64,000 nt of DNA, taken from assembly GCA_039621445.1 (NCBI GenBank), contig CP154957.1, positions 39,588,654 through 39,652,653 of the forward strand. The letters run 5' to 3'. Below, in pieces: positions 39,266-58,500 of this stretch. Origin of the DNA: Euglena gracilis. Lineage: Eukaryota > Euglenida > Euglenophyceae > Euglenales. Under the pieces are notes generated by a model. It was not told where the DNA came from. It ran no database searches and was given only the letters and a program-made list of their open reading frames with translations. The position numbers and the translations under genes were made by a program. Each line of letters opens with the position of its first letter. Position 1 is the first letter of the stretch.

Positions 39266-40632
39266 TTCTGAGGCCGGGTTAGCGCATCCCCCCCCCTCCG
39301 AAGTTTGAACATTTCGGGCTGAAACTCATTGATGCAAGTTACGGTACAATCTTGGGAGCACGGGGTAAAGTGTGCCAAAGCGTGTCTGAGGGAGCCCAAA
39401 ATAAAAGTGCCAATGTGTCCAAAATGATATCCAAGCAGTTTTTGGGAATCTGCAATGTTTGGCTTGTCTGCCAGCTGTGGTTTAACGGGGCTAACATCAG
39501 CTGTGGTTTTTCGGGGAAATGAAAATGCTATTTGATGGTTTGGGCAGAGCTGGAATTTTTTTTAAAAATAAACAAAAAACGTGTTTTTTTAAAAAAAGTT
39601 TTTTTTTTAAAATGAAATTTTGCCTTGGCGCTACCGTCTCTGTGGGTCCAACCCAAAATTCATTTGCATGCAAACGCAACTGGTCCGTCACACCTTGAAG
39701 AAAAACATCACAAGGGTTTTCAAAGTTTAAGCCACAACAGACACAACTTGACTGCATCCCTTGCAAGAACCCACATAGCACGATTTCCCATCGGCCTTCG
39801 CGAAGCACCTCCAAACAACATCTTCATATCGGCCAGGCATGAAAAAAGGCTCTAAAAGGGATAAAGATTCCACAAACATGCAAACATTGCTGCTTCAAGG
39901 GGTCCATTAAAAAAAAGTGCTTTAAAATTCTTTTCAAAAAATTTTCCGCCAAACCTTCGCCTTTTTTTTTTTTTTTGAAAAAAACACAATAAACCCCCCA
40001 AAACCGTTTTTTTTTTTGACTGCCGGCTTTGGGTTCGGGCACAGATAATAGGAGTGGCCTTGGCTGGCCACTCCTCCTCCTCTTTTTCGCCAAACAGCCA
40101 GCTGCGGCTGGCCGTGGCTGGCTGAAAATCCCAAAACCGTTCCCCCCCCCCCCCCGTGACCCCCCCCCCTGTGATGGGAAGCCAGTCATACAAGGAGTTT
40201 ATAGATAAATCATTCAGTGCAGATGAAGAATACAATACAATGATAGAAGTTTTATCCCCTCACGTGCCAAAAACTACTGTGTCCACGTGGGCATAAGGAT
40301 TTTGAGAAAATGCATTTACAACTTTTAAATTTAATGAATTTCATAAATTTCAGAAAGTTACCGAAAGTCTCTTAAACTTTCAACGGTGAAATTTAAAATC
40401 ATAAATTTCAAAAAATGGCACAATCCTGTGGGCATGCTGGCTTACGCCCAAACGGGGGTCTGGGACGCTGGTTCGGCGGGAAATTTTCCCGCCAAACCAG
40501 TGTCCCAGATGCCGGTGGCGTGAAGCCGGAGCCTCGACACGGTTTCAAGGCCCTTTTGGTCACAAACTTGGCCGAGAATCAATTTGATGAAAAAAAAATG
40601 TGTTCAAAGTTGACGTGCACATTGGGGGGTTG
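39266..40632. other. Stretch without recognised genes
   Basis: T/A runs and a few weak frames only. AAATTTCA-type repeats at 40320-40415. Confidence 0.35.
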
Positions 40633-40860
40633 ATACACCCCTCCCCCCCCCCTCTCCGAGGGCCTCGCCACGCCATTTCCCCCCCCCCCCCCCCCCCCCC
40701 TAGCCGGACCCCCTCGCCACGCCACCCAACACATTTTTCATTGTGCAACCATGGTACACCCCTCCCCCCCCCCCCATCCGAGACCCCCTCGCCACGCCAT
40801 TTTCCGGCCATTTCCCCCCTCCCCCCCCCCTATTCGGACCCCCTCGCCACGGCGTACCAA
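40633..40860 (+). repeat. C-run repeat with CCTCGCCACGCCA boxes
   Basis: Two units of about 120 bp begin TACACCCCTCCC-C run (40635 and 40752). CCCCTCGCCACG-type boxes occur five times. Confidence 0.75.
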
Positions 40861-41398
40861 CCCCCCATTGCTGTTTTGCTCATTCTTTGTCAGCTCTGTT
40901 TTTTTAAATTTTGTAATGTGAGCCAGAAGAACAATGTCCACTCAAGATATGCTAGAGGTGTGCTCTTTTCCTTCTTCTTCTCTTCTCCTTCTTTGTGCTC
41001 GTTTCCTGTTGACAATCATTCACATATACCTTGGGGGACATTTTTAAAGAGTTTAGTTTAGCAAGCCAAAATTTCTTTTCTCCTTCTGAGTCGGTGAACA
41101 AGCATCAGCAGGTTTATTCAATGATAGATAGCACATGGGAGTGATGTATATCCACCCAACACCTGTGGACATTTGAGGTCAAACTGTTAAAGGTCCCATT
41201 TGATATTTTTTTTAACAGCAAATCGAAATTGGATATTCTTGATTTTTGCAAACGCTCATCATCTGCAACCTCCGTTGGATTTCTGTTGTTTTCAATTTTT
41301 TTTTGTTCCAACTTCCTCGGAAAGAGGGTTCCTCGGTCTTGTGATCAATCATATTAGACCATGATCACATGTCTCCTTAGGGACTGGGGGTGTCTGCA

Positions 41399-44130
41399 AT
41401 GACGATTGATGATTTTGAACAACAAGTTATGGCAGAGAGAGATGCTGAAATCGAGAAGAAGTTGCAGGATGAGGAGAATCAGAGGGTGCATTTCACCATG
41501 CAAGAGATAAGCAACCTCGAGAAGGTGTGCAGTTCTGCAGAATCATCAGGGAAAGAAAACCAATGAAAGGTTTGGAAATAGGTCTTTTGCTTTTGGGGTT
41601 TTGTCATTCGGGGTTTGACCTGCTTTTCAAGCGCAGCCAAGGCATTCGCATCAGTTGAACCCACCCTTACATTGAAACACACCTTGATTGCAAAAAAGAC
41701 ATCTTAATTAAAAAAAAGCTTTTCCCGCAATTTTTTTTGTTACAAAGTCCATCCACAACACCAACTCGTGAATGCTGTCATGAACTGCAATTTCATAACT
41801 TCAGATTTCTGAAAAGTTTGAAGGCCAAGAAATGCAGCTTTTGAATTTTTCATGATCCCCAAAGATTGGAACACATGACCAAAATTGTTCCTGAAAAGTG
41901 TGCTGCAAACGTTTGCTTATTTTGTGTCATTTTCGAGATATTTGGCATTTCACAATATTTTGGGGCCACCAAGGCCAAGGTTCACAAGATGTGGGAGCAT
42001 TGTTGAAGGAATAGGCAAAGAAAATGTTCATCCAAATTTGGGGGTGGCCGACTTTGTCCAAGACTGGAGTCAAATAAAGGTGGGGGGGCTTTGTCCTGAG
42101 GTGGACAAAAGCGTCATTTTTCTTGATGAGGTGAATTTCAGGACCAATTGAGACCAATTTTAAGTGATCATGCCTTAATCAGCCCTGAAAACCGTAAACT
42201 GAACCTTGCACTTAACCCCAACCTGAATCCCCTTTTTGCGGTTTACTGCATGAGCGTGCGGAGCGGAAACACTGCGAATCCCCCTGGAAGCGCTGCGAAT
42301 TCTCCTGGCAAAACGTCGCTGTCAGGAAAAGGGCTGAAATTGTCCAGAATTGGGTCTTGATCATTCAAAGGAATTGCACACCTCCCCGGGGGTCAGGGTT
42401 ACGGATTTTGGGCCTAAACTCCGGTTGAAATTTGAGGCGCCACTCCACCCTCCAAATTAAAGCAGCCTTTGGGGGATTCACTGACACCCAAACCCAGGCA
42501 ACCCACTTATGGCCAGTTTCCCCCCCCCCCCCAGGACCCTGTCCTGGGGGGGTCCTGGGGGGGTCCTGGGGGGGTCCTGGGGGGGGTCCTGGGGGGGTCC
42601 CGCAACTTTTTGGCAAAATTTTTGCAGCACAAGATGAGGTTATTTTGAAGCCCGGGGGGGTCCGGGGGGGGTGGGAGCCCCCCCCGGGAGCGGGCGCCGA
42701 AAGCGCCCGGAACTCCACGGTCAGTAGGTCATCTGGGTACCGCCCCCTGGTGGGGGGGGGTCCTGGGGGGGTCCTGGGGGGTCCTGGGGGGGTCCTGGGG
42801 GGGTCCTGGGGGGTCCTGGGGGGGTCTTGGGGGGGTCCTGGGGGGGTCCTGGGGGGGTCCTGGGGGGGTCCTGGGGGGGTCCTGGGGGGGTCCTGGGGGG
42901 GTGGGGTCCTGGGGGGGTCCTGGGGGGGGAAAACTGGCCATGACTCAGGCAACCCCAAAATTTGATCGTCAGCCTCAGACTGCCCCCCTCCCTAGGAAGC
43001 CTAAAAACTCTGAAGAATCCTATGGGTGGTGGGTGGGTGGGGGGGTCAACCACCCCCACACCCACCCACCAGGCCTTCCCGCATTTCCCAGGAAATTTTT
43101 AGGTCATAATTCTCCCTCGGCGCCAAAGGAGTTTTCTTTGAGAGGGTGCTATGGTGTGGGTGGTTGACCCCCACCTCCCAGGTGAGGGGGTCCGGTCCCT
43201 CCCCCACCAGGCCTTCCCGTACAGCCCTGTTCATAACTCTGCCCCCCCCCCCCCGGCCAGGAAGGGGGGTGATGAACCCCCTCTCCATACAAGTCGGACT
43301 GGTCCCCCATTCCCAGTTTTTGTCGCAGGTGTATTCCATCATTTCACCTGGGGGTTTCAGCAGTATGACCTGGGGGGGGGGTCTGCGGCAGCTGGGCGGG
43401 TGTCGGATGTCGGTTTTCGGTTGGTCCAAGATTAAGCAAACCCTCGGCACATCCGTTGAAAGCCGAGTTTGAGCAACCCAGCTGAAACCAAAATTTAACA
43501 AACTGCCTGCTAAATTGGGGGGTGTTAACTGATGTCAATTAATTATTATTATTATTATTATTATTTTACTGTTAATTATTATTATTATTATTATTTTAAA
43601 AAAACAAATGTTTGTTCTGTCAAAAACATTGGGCATCGTCAAGAACAGGTATTTTTCTTTTTGGGATGCTTTTTCCTAATTGAACCTTTGAGGTTCAACT
43701 TTTTCATCTTCAATTTTTCGCTGATTTCAACATTTTTAGCCATTAGCATGCTTGAATTTTAATGTGATTAATTTAGATTTTTTTTTATTAATTTCAAAAA
43801 TTGAATTCTTTAAAGTCAATTAAAAAGTAATTTATTATTTATTTATTTATTTCTAATAATTTATTTATTATTATTTAGAAATTAATGACTTCATTTTCCT
43901 CAGGATCTTGCTCAGTTCCAAGCAGGACTGACAGGAAAAGAGGGAGGACCTACGAAGCTTCAAATCACCGCAAAGGTGTGGGTGAGTTGGTGTCAATTTT
44001 GACCGGTCATCACACTTTATCTCTGCTGCATCTCCACAGCAAAGGCGGATACAAGAAGCACGCAAGAACCTCAGCATCCTTGTTGCTATCACACAAAAGC
44101 ATCGCGAAGAGCGAGCACAGGCAGCTAAAG
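41399..44130 (+). CDS. Coiled-coil protein gene (three exons seen)
   Basis: Three stretches fit exons in the same phase. Exon 41399-41524 is 42 codons with an ATG (MTIDDFEQQVMAERDAEIEK...), preceded by a CTTAG acceptor 19 bp upstream and followed by a GTGTGC donor. Exon 43904-43975 (acceptor TTTTCCTCAG, GTGTGG donor) is 24 codons, DLAQFQAGLTGKEGG.... Exon 44040-44130 (acceptor ATCTCCACAG, GTGAAG donor) reads QRRIQEARKNLSILVAITQK.... All are charged and helical. Later exons are not identified; the phase does not match the DnaJ exon at 44319. The 42.5-kb minisatellite lies in its long intron. I do not recognise the family. Confidence 0.55.
42537..42940 (+). repeat. GTCCTGGGGGG minisatellite (11-12 bp)
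   Basis: Two blocks (42537-42600 and 42755-42935), over 20 units in all. G-quadruplex-prone. Its collagen-like minus-strand frames are artefacts. Confidence 0.9.
43541..43597 (+). repeat. (TTA)n microsatellite
   Basis: ATT/TTA triplets interrupted once. A further TTTA/TTAT-rich tract is at 43828-43880. Confidence 0.85.
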
Positions 44131-44318
44131 GTGAAGCTTTTATGAAGAATGACCCTTTTTGTGCTAAATCTTTGGTTTTCAGTTGTGTATTGCTCTTAAC
44201 GTTCATTAACTGACTGGTTTTTTGAAAGATACCAATTGCTTTAATGTGTTTTTTTCCCCCCCGAGGTGGTTGTTCCCTCCGCCCATCTGCTGTGCCACCC
44301 GCTTCCCCCGTTTTACAG

Positions 44319-46665
44319 GTGGAGATCCGGGCCGGCTGGAAGAAAGGCACGCGGCTGACCTACACGGGCCACGGTGACCACGACGGCGGGGCCCCGCGGC
44401 GCGCGACCTCACCTTCGTGCTGGAGGAGGCCCCCCACCCGACTTTCCGGCGGGCGGGGAACGACCTCATCCTTGAGCACACCGTGCATCTCGTCGACGCC
44501 CTCTCGGGCTTCGAGTTTGTGGTGGGCAGGGCTCGTCCTGGGGGGGGTGAATTGTGGCTGAGAAACGGCAATGCTTCCGAATATATGGGTGAACCTTGTC
44601 CATAACTCGTCAGAAGAGAGGTCGCCCCTGTTCGCAATCGGCCGGGCGCTGGGGAAGACACATTTGGACGGGCGGCGGCTGTTGGTTTCGGTGGACGAAG
44701 TCGTCTCTCCCGGGCACCGCAAAGTCATCCCAGGGGAGGAGCAGAGGCCGGCTGACCTGTGTTGTTGCACGTTATTCTGGTGCCTATTTTTTAAAAAAAA
44801 TTAAAGAAATACTGTTTATTAGCTCTTGCGTCACTTTCCCCCACAATGTTTCTGCAGTCTCGTTGCTATCTCCCTGCCCTGATACTTTGTGTGGAGCGAG
44901 TATGTTCTCTGAACACCCCAAATAATGTCCCCCTCAAATGATATCCCCATCCTATTTCTTCACTGATTGCCACGAGAAAAAATGAGTTTCCTGGGTGCTG
45001 GAACCATGTTTTGTGCGAATTCTACATGATTTCTCTCCCATGTTCGGATCGACAATTAAAGGTTATATACCAAATTGTGCACTTCTGAGACAAAAAATGG
45101 GGTTTGACGATGTTCAACATAGATACGATGTATTTCATAGTCAAATTTTTACACCCAATAATTTCCCAAATAATATTTTGACAAATAATTCCCCCCTCCT
45201 GGGGGTGGACTTCGGGGGAGGGGTTACCGTAGGAGGCTCGAGTTTGAACGTTCAAATTTGAGCCTCCTCGAACCTCAAACGTTTTAAGCCCCCCCCCAGC
45301 TTGGGGGGGGGCTTAAACAGCCTCTTTGAGCCACCTCAAACGACATTCAAGTAACCCTGCCAACTTCCGCCAACCAAATAATATTCCCGTGGGGATAGTA
45401 TTTGGGGGGGGTCGCTGAGGTCTTATCTTTTTGTGGGTAAGAGCGAAGCTTGGTCGAACCCCCACTCCCCCTGCCCCCGCCCCCCGCCCCCCCGGGCCGG
45501 GGCCACCTCGGGAACCGGCGGATTATCACCGTGACCCCGGCTCCGTTCCCGTTTTTTTTTCTTCCAGTCGCGAGCGACTGGTTTTCTAGTTTTCGGGTCA
45601 AAAACGGGTCAAAAGGTATATAAAAAAAACGAACCGAAAAAGTCGAAACTATCGAAGGAAAGGGGTATGGGGGGTATGAGGGTTTGCTGAGCTCTTATCA
45701 TTTCAAAGATTATTGTAAGTTACTGAAAATTGCAGGTGTGTAGTTTGTAAATCATGAATTATGTGAAATTTCCAATGCTAGTGTTTTTGGCTGGCCATTA
45801 CGTGCAAGTCCCATTAAGAGCTCAGCACTATTCAAAACCTGGTTATACGATGTGCTGCCCCAATGCTTTGCGTGAAGCATTCCTGTTATCCAACTTCCAA
45901 CTTATCCCTCATTTGGACAAATCTCAGTTCTGAAGATCATAGCACAGGTTTGGGAGACATAATGCAACCTTTTCTTATCATAAACAAAATTACTGTCACC
46001 CCAAAAAGGCCCAGTGTTGGGGGGTCGGGGGGTGTAGATCTTTGCCTGGCTTTCTTTAAACTTTGGATATGATGATGGAGGATAATGAGGTGAAGGTAAT
46101 TAAGGTAAGGTTTGGGTGTAAATCATGACCAAAATGCCTTTTCCTGAACCTGACCCTGACCCTGACCATCACCCTAACCCCAAGCGTAACCCCAACCCCG
46201 AACCTCATGCGGTCCTTTGCCCTCTCTTCCTCTCAATCTCTCCAAACCCAAACAAGATGGGACACATTTGGCCCCTCTCTGCAGCGGAGAGGGAAACCTC
46301 TGCGTCCACCCTTCCTGCTATTCGCCGACGAAAGACGAAAGGAACACAAGAGAGTTTGGCCCACAGCAAAGTGTATCAAGGCAGAGGGCTCTTCGAGACC
46401 TTTCGCCGTGTGGGGAATGAACAACGCCTTGCTTTGAGGCGGACCAAGCTTCCACACACTCCCGAAGGGTCACCAAAGCAACCTATACCCCCCCAGGATT
46501 GTGGGAGGGGTCTGTGGGTTTGGTCCGCCGGCCCCCGCCCAAGGCATGCCGGGCAAGGCGGGCCGCGGCGACCTCATCGTGGAGTTCGACGTGGACTTCC
46601 CTCGGCGGCTGAAGCCGAAGGACCGCTGCGCGACCCTGGACGACGATGCCCCGCCCCCGCCCTGA
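44319..46665 (+). CDS. DnaJ (Hsp40) C-terminal peptide-binding domain gene, type B-like
   Basis: Hsp40 co-chaperones bind unfolded clients and stimulate Hsp70. Exon 44319-44521 (acceptor TTTTACAG) encodes VEIRAGWKKGTRLTYTGHGD, then, one frame over, DLTFVLEEAPHPTFRRAGND and LVDALSGFEF. These are diagnostic of the DnaJ C-terminal domains. A second exon (about 44658-44757) gives LDGRRLLVSVDEVVSPG and KVIPGEE. The last exon, 46544-46665, gives GMPGKAGRGDLIVEFDVDFP and a TGA. The frame changes near 44396 within a GC-rich tract, so either the sequence has a one-base error or the gene is damaged. The J domain and its HPD motif are not found in the window. No Cys-rich zinc region is seen, which favours type B. 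Confidence 0.85.
44916..45407. mobile_element. C-tract element with AAATAAT words in the DnaJ intron
   Basis: Ends CCCCAAATAATGTCCCC (44916) and GGGGATAGTATTTGGGG (45391-45407) are inverted. AAATAAT/AAATGATATCCCC words repeat inside the ends. Inside are two strong hairpins at 45231-45268 and 45281-45318 (GTTTTAAG-C9 against G9-CTTAAAC). No TA duplication is apparent. Confidence 0.5.
46125..46205 (+). repeat. Degenerate CCCTGA/CCCTAA-like repeat
   Basis: About a dozen 6-bp units (CCTGAC, CCTAAC, CCCAAC). Weakly telomere-like; lies in the DnaJ intron. Confidence 0.55.
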
Positions 46666-48270
46666 GCTGCCGCCGCTGCCGCCGTCCCTGGGGACCTTCA
46701 TTGCTGGAGCTGACCTCGGCTGCTATTGGCTCTGGATGGCTTCTGCACCATATCGTCCCTCGCGCTCCGTCTGAAGTTTGCACCCTGGCGCACTCTTGCA
46801 GTTCGCAGGATGCCCATGGCTTTTCCCCTCCGTTTCACGTGCAGGGAACCCACCTAAGCGTCAGTTTACACTCGATTTCCTCTCAGAATTTAAAATGTGC
46901 ACATCACTCAGCATTTTTTCTCTTGTCAGTGCATTTACTGACAGTGGTTTTGTCCTCCGTCTGACACTGATTCAATTATCAGGCTGCCAGTCATTTTTTG
47001 GCAGTGCTGGCTTGAAAAACACCAGGGCAATTGGAATGTCGTTCCGTTCCCCAAATTATTAGAGTGGGGGTGGGTGGATCAACTTGTCGGTTTGTTATTT
47101 TGATCCCACCGAACAGTTACACAGAAAAGGAATTGCAAACTGTTTTACCGACCACCTAGTCGGTCTGATAGTCGGTCAACTGGTCGGTCAATTAGCCTCC
47201 CCCCCACTCCAAGTTTGGGGAGCCGGCGTTCCGCTATTTTCTCTCTGGCATATAACTTGGTTATAATGGTGTTGGTTAATGTGCAGTGACTGGAGCGATA
47301 CCGAAGGTGCCTAGTGTGGGTCTGTGTGTCTTTACACCAAATGGAACTCTCCCGTCTGATTGTGCCGAAGAAGAAAAGTAGAAAAAGCAAAAAGAAAAAA
47401 CAAAGAAGAAAACCAAGGGGGTTTTTGTGTGGGGGGATGGTGGTGGGTGGGGTGCTGGATATTGTGCGTGGGGGTTGCTGTGTGCGTGCGTGCTGATCAA
47501 GTGGTGAATTGGTTGCACGTGCGTGGGAATCAAGTTTGGTTGCAGCTGCCTGCTGCACAACAACCAAAAAATTTTATTGTTCAGCACAGTTTTTTGGCAA
47601 AGGCCTCGATCACCTGGAAGTTCATTGTGCCACATGAAATGCAGTTTGCGTGTTAGGAGTTTCAGGAAAGCACAAAAACTCATAACAGTGTGAGGGTACA
47701 AGCATGATCCAATCAAGATGGACAACAGGAAAGCACAAAACTTTCTGAGATTGGGCTGATCTCTCACATGGGTGTAGCTGTCAAAGAATTCAAAACGTCA
47801 TGTGATTCTATATGAAGCTCAAAGGTTCAGCTCAGTGCAAAGACACACAAACACTTTACACTGAGATTGGGCTTTCTTCACATGGCTGTCAAAGAATTCG
47901 ATTTGACTGATGCAAAATAATTCTGAAGCTCATTCTCTCTGACTAGACGTTTGTCTCTCAAACTTGTGGTTGCGTGGTGGTGGAAGAGGGCAATTCGGGT
48001 CATGCAGCAGATTCTTTTTGGGAAAGAAGTCAGACAACCCGTTCCGGCGTTGGACCTTGGGCCACTTAATTTGTGGCCCCACACTCGCCACCCTGTGCCA
48101 TGGTGCCTCCCGTTGGGTCCGTACCTCGCTCCGCGGGGTAAGGTGTGTCCTTGGGAGGTCGAGGAGGAGTGTCGTGGCTGGGGGTTGCGCTGCCCACCCC
48201 CAGGACCGGAGCACGGCCCCTCCCGACCCGCTGCCGACCACGCCCTGCCCTCCCCCCTCCTTCCCCACAG
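46666..48270. other. Intergenic stretch between DnaJ and kelch-like genes
   Basis: An imperfect duplication (47748-47828 and 47860-47932) shares GAGATTGGGCT and CTGTCAAAGAATTC. GTCGGTC repeats at 47138-47192. The upstream exons or promoter of the kelch-like gene should lie here but are not identified. Confidence 0.35.
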
Positions 48271-55115
<6,845 letters not shown>

Positions 55116-55546
55116 TTGCTCAGGACGGTCGATCAGGACATACTTCTGGGTGGGTGTTCCAGTCTGACACCTTTTACCTGCCCTTACCCTCCTCCGTATC
55201 GACAAGTCTAAATTCCGTCGAAGGGCAGTGGCACAGCAACAGATATTTTGCCTTGCAAGGTGCCTAAAACGGACCAATCTTGATGAAAATGGATCGGAAA
55301 ATTTCTCCTTTTCCAAATGAAGTTTTTCTTTGGAAGCATCAAGGGTGAAAAGGGGCAAGGCATTGGCATTAATTTTAATGAGTGCCACCAATTATTAATC
55401 GCGATCAGTGAGTAATAATTGTTTCCTCAAATTTTTCTACGTGGGTGCGTCGGTGATTGGTACTTTTGCATCGGAACAAGAACGTCGGGCACTGGACAGA
55501 GAGGTCGTCACAACCCCTGGATTTATTGGGTAGCGTTGTGCCCATT
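55116..55546. other. Intergenic gap between kelch-like and F-box genes
   Basis: 431 bp, AT-richer. It should hold the 3' end of one gene and the promoter of the next. No TATA box or polyadenylation signal stands out. Confidence 0.4.
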
Positions 55547-58500
55547 ATGCTGCTGCCGACGCTCCCCTTCTCCCCAGGCAGTGCGGCGCTGTGCCCTGTG
55601 CCGCTGGGAGTCGGCAGCCCAGTGGCCCCGCAGCGGTCCCCCGTCACGGAGCTGTCTGCAGACCTCCTCGCGGTGGCGTTCGCCTTCCTCGGCCCGGACA
55701 TCCTCACGGCCCCCCATGTGTGCCGCAGATGGCGGGCGGTGACGCTGCTGGAGCGGGAGGACCTGGACCGGGCGGCCGGTGAGGCTCAGAACCGCTGTGG
55801 TCCCTCCCGTAGCCCCGGGGCGGGTCCTACCCATGTCGTAGCGTTGCAGGGCAAGTCCAACCGAGTGCCATGGGGGACCCAACCTCTCTCCCTCCCCCTC
55901 CCGGTGCCACCGCCGCCTGAATGAGAGGCGACCTGGGACGCGGTGATTTTGCCGGAGATCCTCGACTGGCAGCTAGTTCCCCGGCGCTTCGCTCTCCTCA
56001 AACTGCTGCTGGGGACGCTGGTAACTTCCTCGCCCCCCCCCCCCTGTGTATCTCCTTCCAAGGAAGGATCTGCGCGACGAGTGACTCGATGCTTTCAGTT
56101 GTTGACCGTCGGTTTTGAAGGAATGTTGGGCACAAGAATGAATCAAGCCTGACAGCATCAGGCCGCCCTTCTGCATAAATATTGGGGCTCTCAGAATGTG
56201 GTTTGTTGTTTTTTTGGGGGGGGTGGCGTCACCACTGCGCCCGTTGCGTGCCATGTCCCCGCAGGATGACTACTTGCACGTGGCTGTCCCACCTGCGGAC
56301 CTGTTAGAGGAGGTGTTTGCCCAACGGTCAGGCGACGCTGGGAACCTTTATCCATCAACTCTGTGGGGGGTTGCCCCTTATCGGCGCCTGTCGGCGGTTC
56401 CGGCTGGGATGGCAGCGGCCGCCCTCCTCCCGGGGGCAGGGGCCATACCAGTGGTGCCTCAGCGCTTTAATGGAGTGCGAGGCGGCGGTGCGGAGCGACG
56501 ACGACCTCACCGCACCGACCTCCGCCTCTGTGGTATGTCACACCACCCCTCCCCCTCTCTGCGGCGTGACAACAGCGGACGGATGGGTGAGGGACGAATG
56601 CTTTGCGGCATGGCGGTTTGTGTGGCATGGTTTGTGAGGGGCCGGTCGTAGCGTGCCGGCGTGTTTCGGGTTGCCCTGGTTGCCCCCGCCCCAGGTCATC
56701 ATCGACCGGCACGGGGACGAGGTGCTGTCTGAGGAGCAGGCGACCAAGCTGCGGTACATCCCGGCCCCGTCCTCCCACTTCTTGATGGAAATGCTACGCC
56801 GCCTGACGGACGCCAAAATGGTATGCCCCCCCCCCGCCCCCGGTCTGGTGGGTCATCGGGCGACTTCTCCGACCATGTCCCCACCCTTTGGTCTGTTGTT
56901 GTTGGTGTTCTACTGCCTTCTCAACTGTTGCAACGCCATAACTCGGTCATCACAATTAGCTCAGGGCTGAGTGGGAGTCCGTGAAACCCTGTGGATGATG
57001 GTGGTGTCCACACCCCCATTCTCATGCTGATGCGTGGGGGGGGGGGGGGGGGGGCGGTCTGACTGTCTCACTACCCACCCCTTCCCGTTTTTCCAGAGGC
57101 GCCTATTTTTAGGTCAAAGTTGCAGTTTCAAATGCGCACTATTGCAATCCCTCTTCAGGCCCCCAATGTGGTTCAGCCCATCTTTGTGCTTCCGGATGCG
57201 ACGGTGTATGCCGCCTATTACTGCGCAACCGAAAGCCCACTGATGGACATCGAGGAGGCGAAGCAGCGGTGTGTCTTCAAAGTCCTCGATGCTTCCATAA
57301 GCCTCGTTGAAACCTTCGGACCATATATTGTGGGTTCCGATGAGGGGCTTTTTTTTAAGCCAGAGGGGGCCCTGCCCCCAGGTCAGCCAGCACCTGTCTT
57401 CCAGCCAGTAGCTCCTAGCCAGGCTGCTGAAACCCCCCAGGGGTCCGCTGAAATTAAGTTTGGGCCAGGGAGGCTCGACAGGACCAAACTTTAAAAAGCG
57501 GGTATAAAAAATGGCCCAAAACGGTATTTTGGGGGGTTTTGGGGGTTTCACCTCCTATTTTTCAGACAAAAGCCAAGCTGGTTTTTTTTGACTGTTTTCG
57601 GGGTACCAGTGGGGTCCAGCCAGCACCTTTTTTTCCAGCCAGCAATTTCCCCCTGTGAGATACCCCCCCCCCCCAGGTCCTTCAGAAAACCCTTGGCTCT
57701 GATTTTTGTGTTTTGGCATTCAACTTGAGTTGCTCATTTGTTCACCTGAAGTGTTGCTGGTGGAATGCGGAGAACGGATGTGAACCAGTTTTCTCGCCTG
57801 AGGCCCAAAAGTCTCTCAAAGAGCCAGAAAAAAACCCTCAGAACTGGTGGAATGACCCAAAACTATCATTTGCAATGGTATGTTTTCATACACGTTTATA
57901 TGCATGCATGCATGTGCGTCTGTCAAAGATGAACTCCGCCATTCACATTCAACCAATTTTCTACAGTCACCACACCGCATACATCGGCAGAGATTCGGGG
58001 TGAGGTTCTCCCGTGTGGGCCTTGGGATGCAGGGCTCTGGAGAAAGTGCTGCGGGAGGCACCGACGCTGGCGGTGGTGCAGACCCAGCAGCTGATGGAGC
58101 TGGCGTACGTCACTGCGTCGCAGCCCGGCCGCCGAGCGGAGGACCGTGTCCTGGACATAAAGGTGGCCACCAGAACCTTCCCCCCCCCCCACCAACGTGT
58201 TGGTCTTGATGGGGTGTTTCAATCAACCTGGGGGCAAAGCTTGCCTTCCCTCTCCCTTGTCCAACCTGTGGCCACTACTCCCCTGGCGTTGGCCCAAATT
58301 TTTAAGTTTTTCAAATTGACTTTTGTTGTTCTCTTTCGTCTCGTATTTTTATGAGACTTCTTCAAAATTTTTGATTTTGCGGAAACCTCTGAAACTTGTT
58401 TGGTGAGACATTGTCAGTTTTAGTATCGTGATGTCTTCACCTTGAACATAGCCCAAAAATGAAGTCTTCCCCTTTTGGCAGGAAACGCCATTCCAGTCAG

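Noticed and set aside
42365-43065. Collagen-like Pro-rich and Gly-rich frames
   Set aside because: They are produced by the GTCCTGGGGGG minisatellite in several frames and both strands.
43871-44770. Minus-strand ORFs over the coiled-coil and DnaJ exons
   Set aside because: The plus strand carries splice sites and DnaJ motifs; the minus frames have neither.
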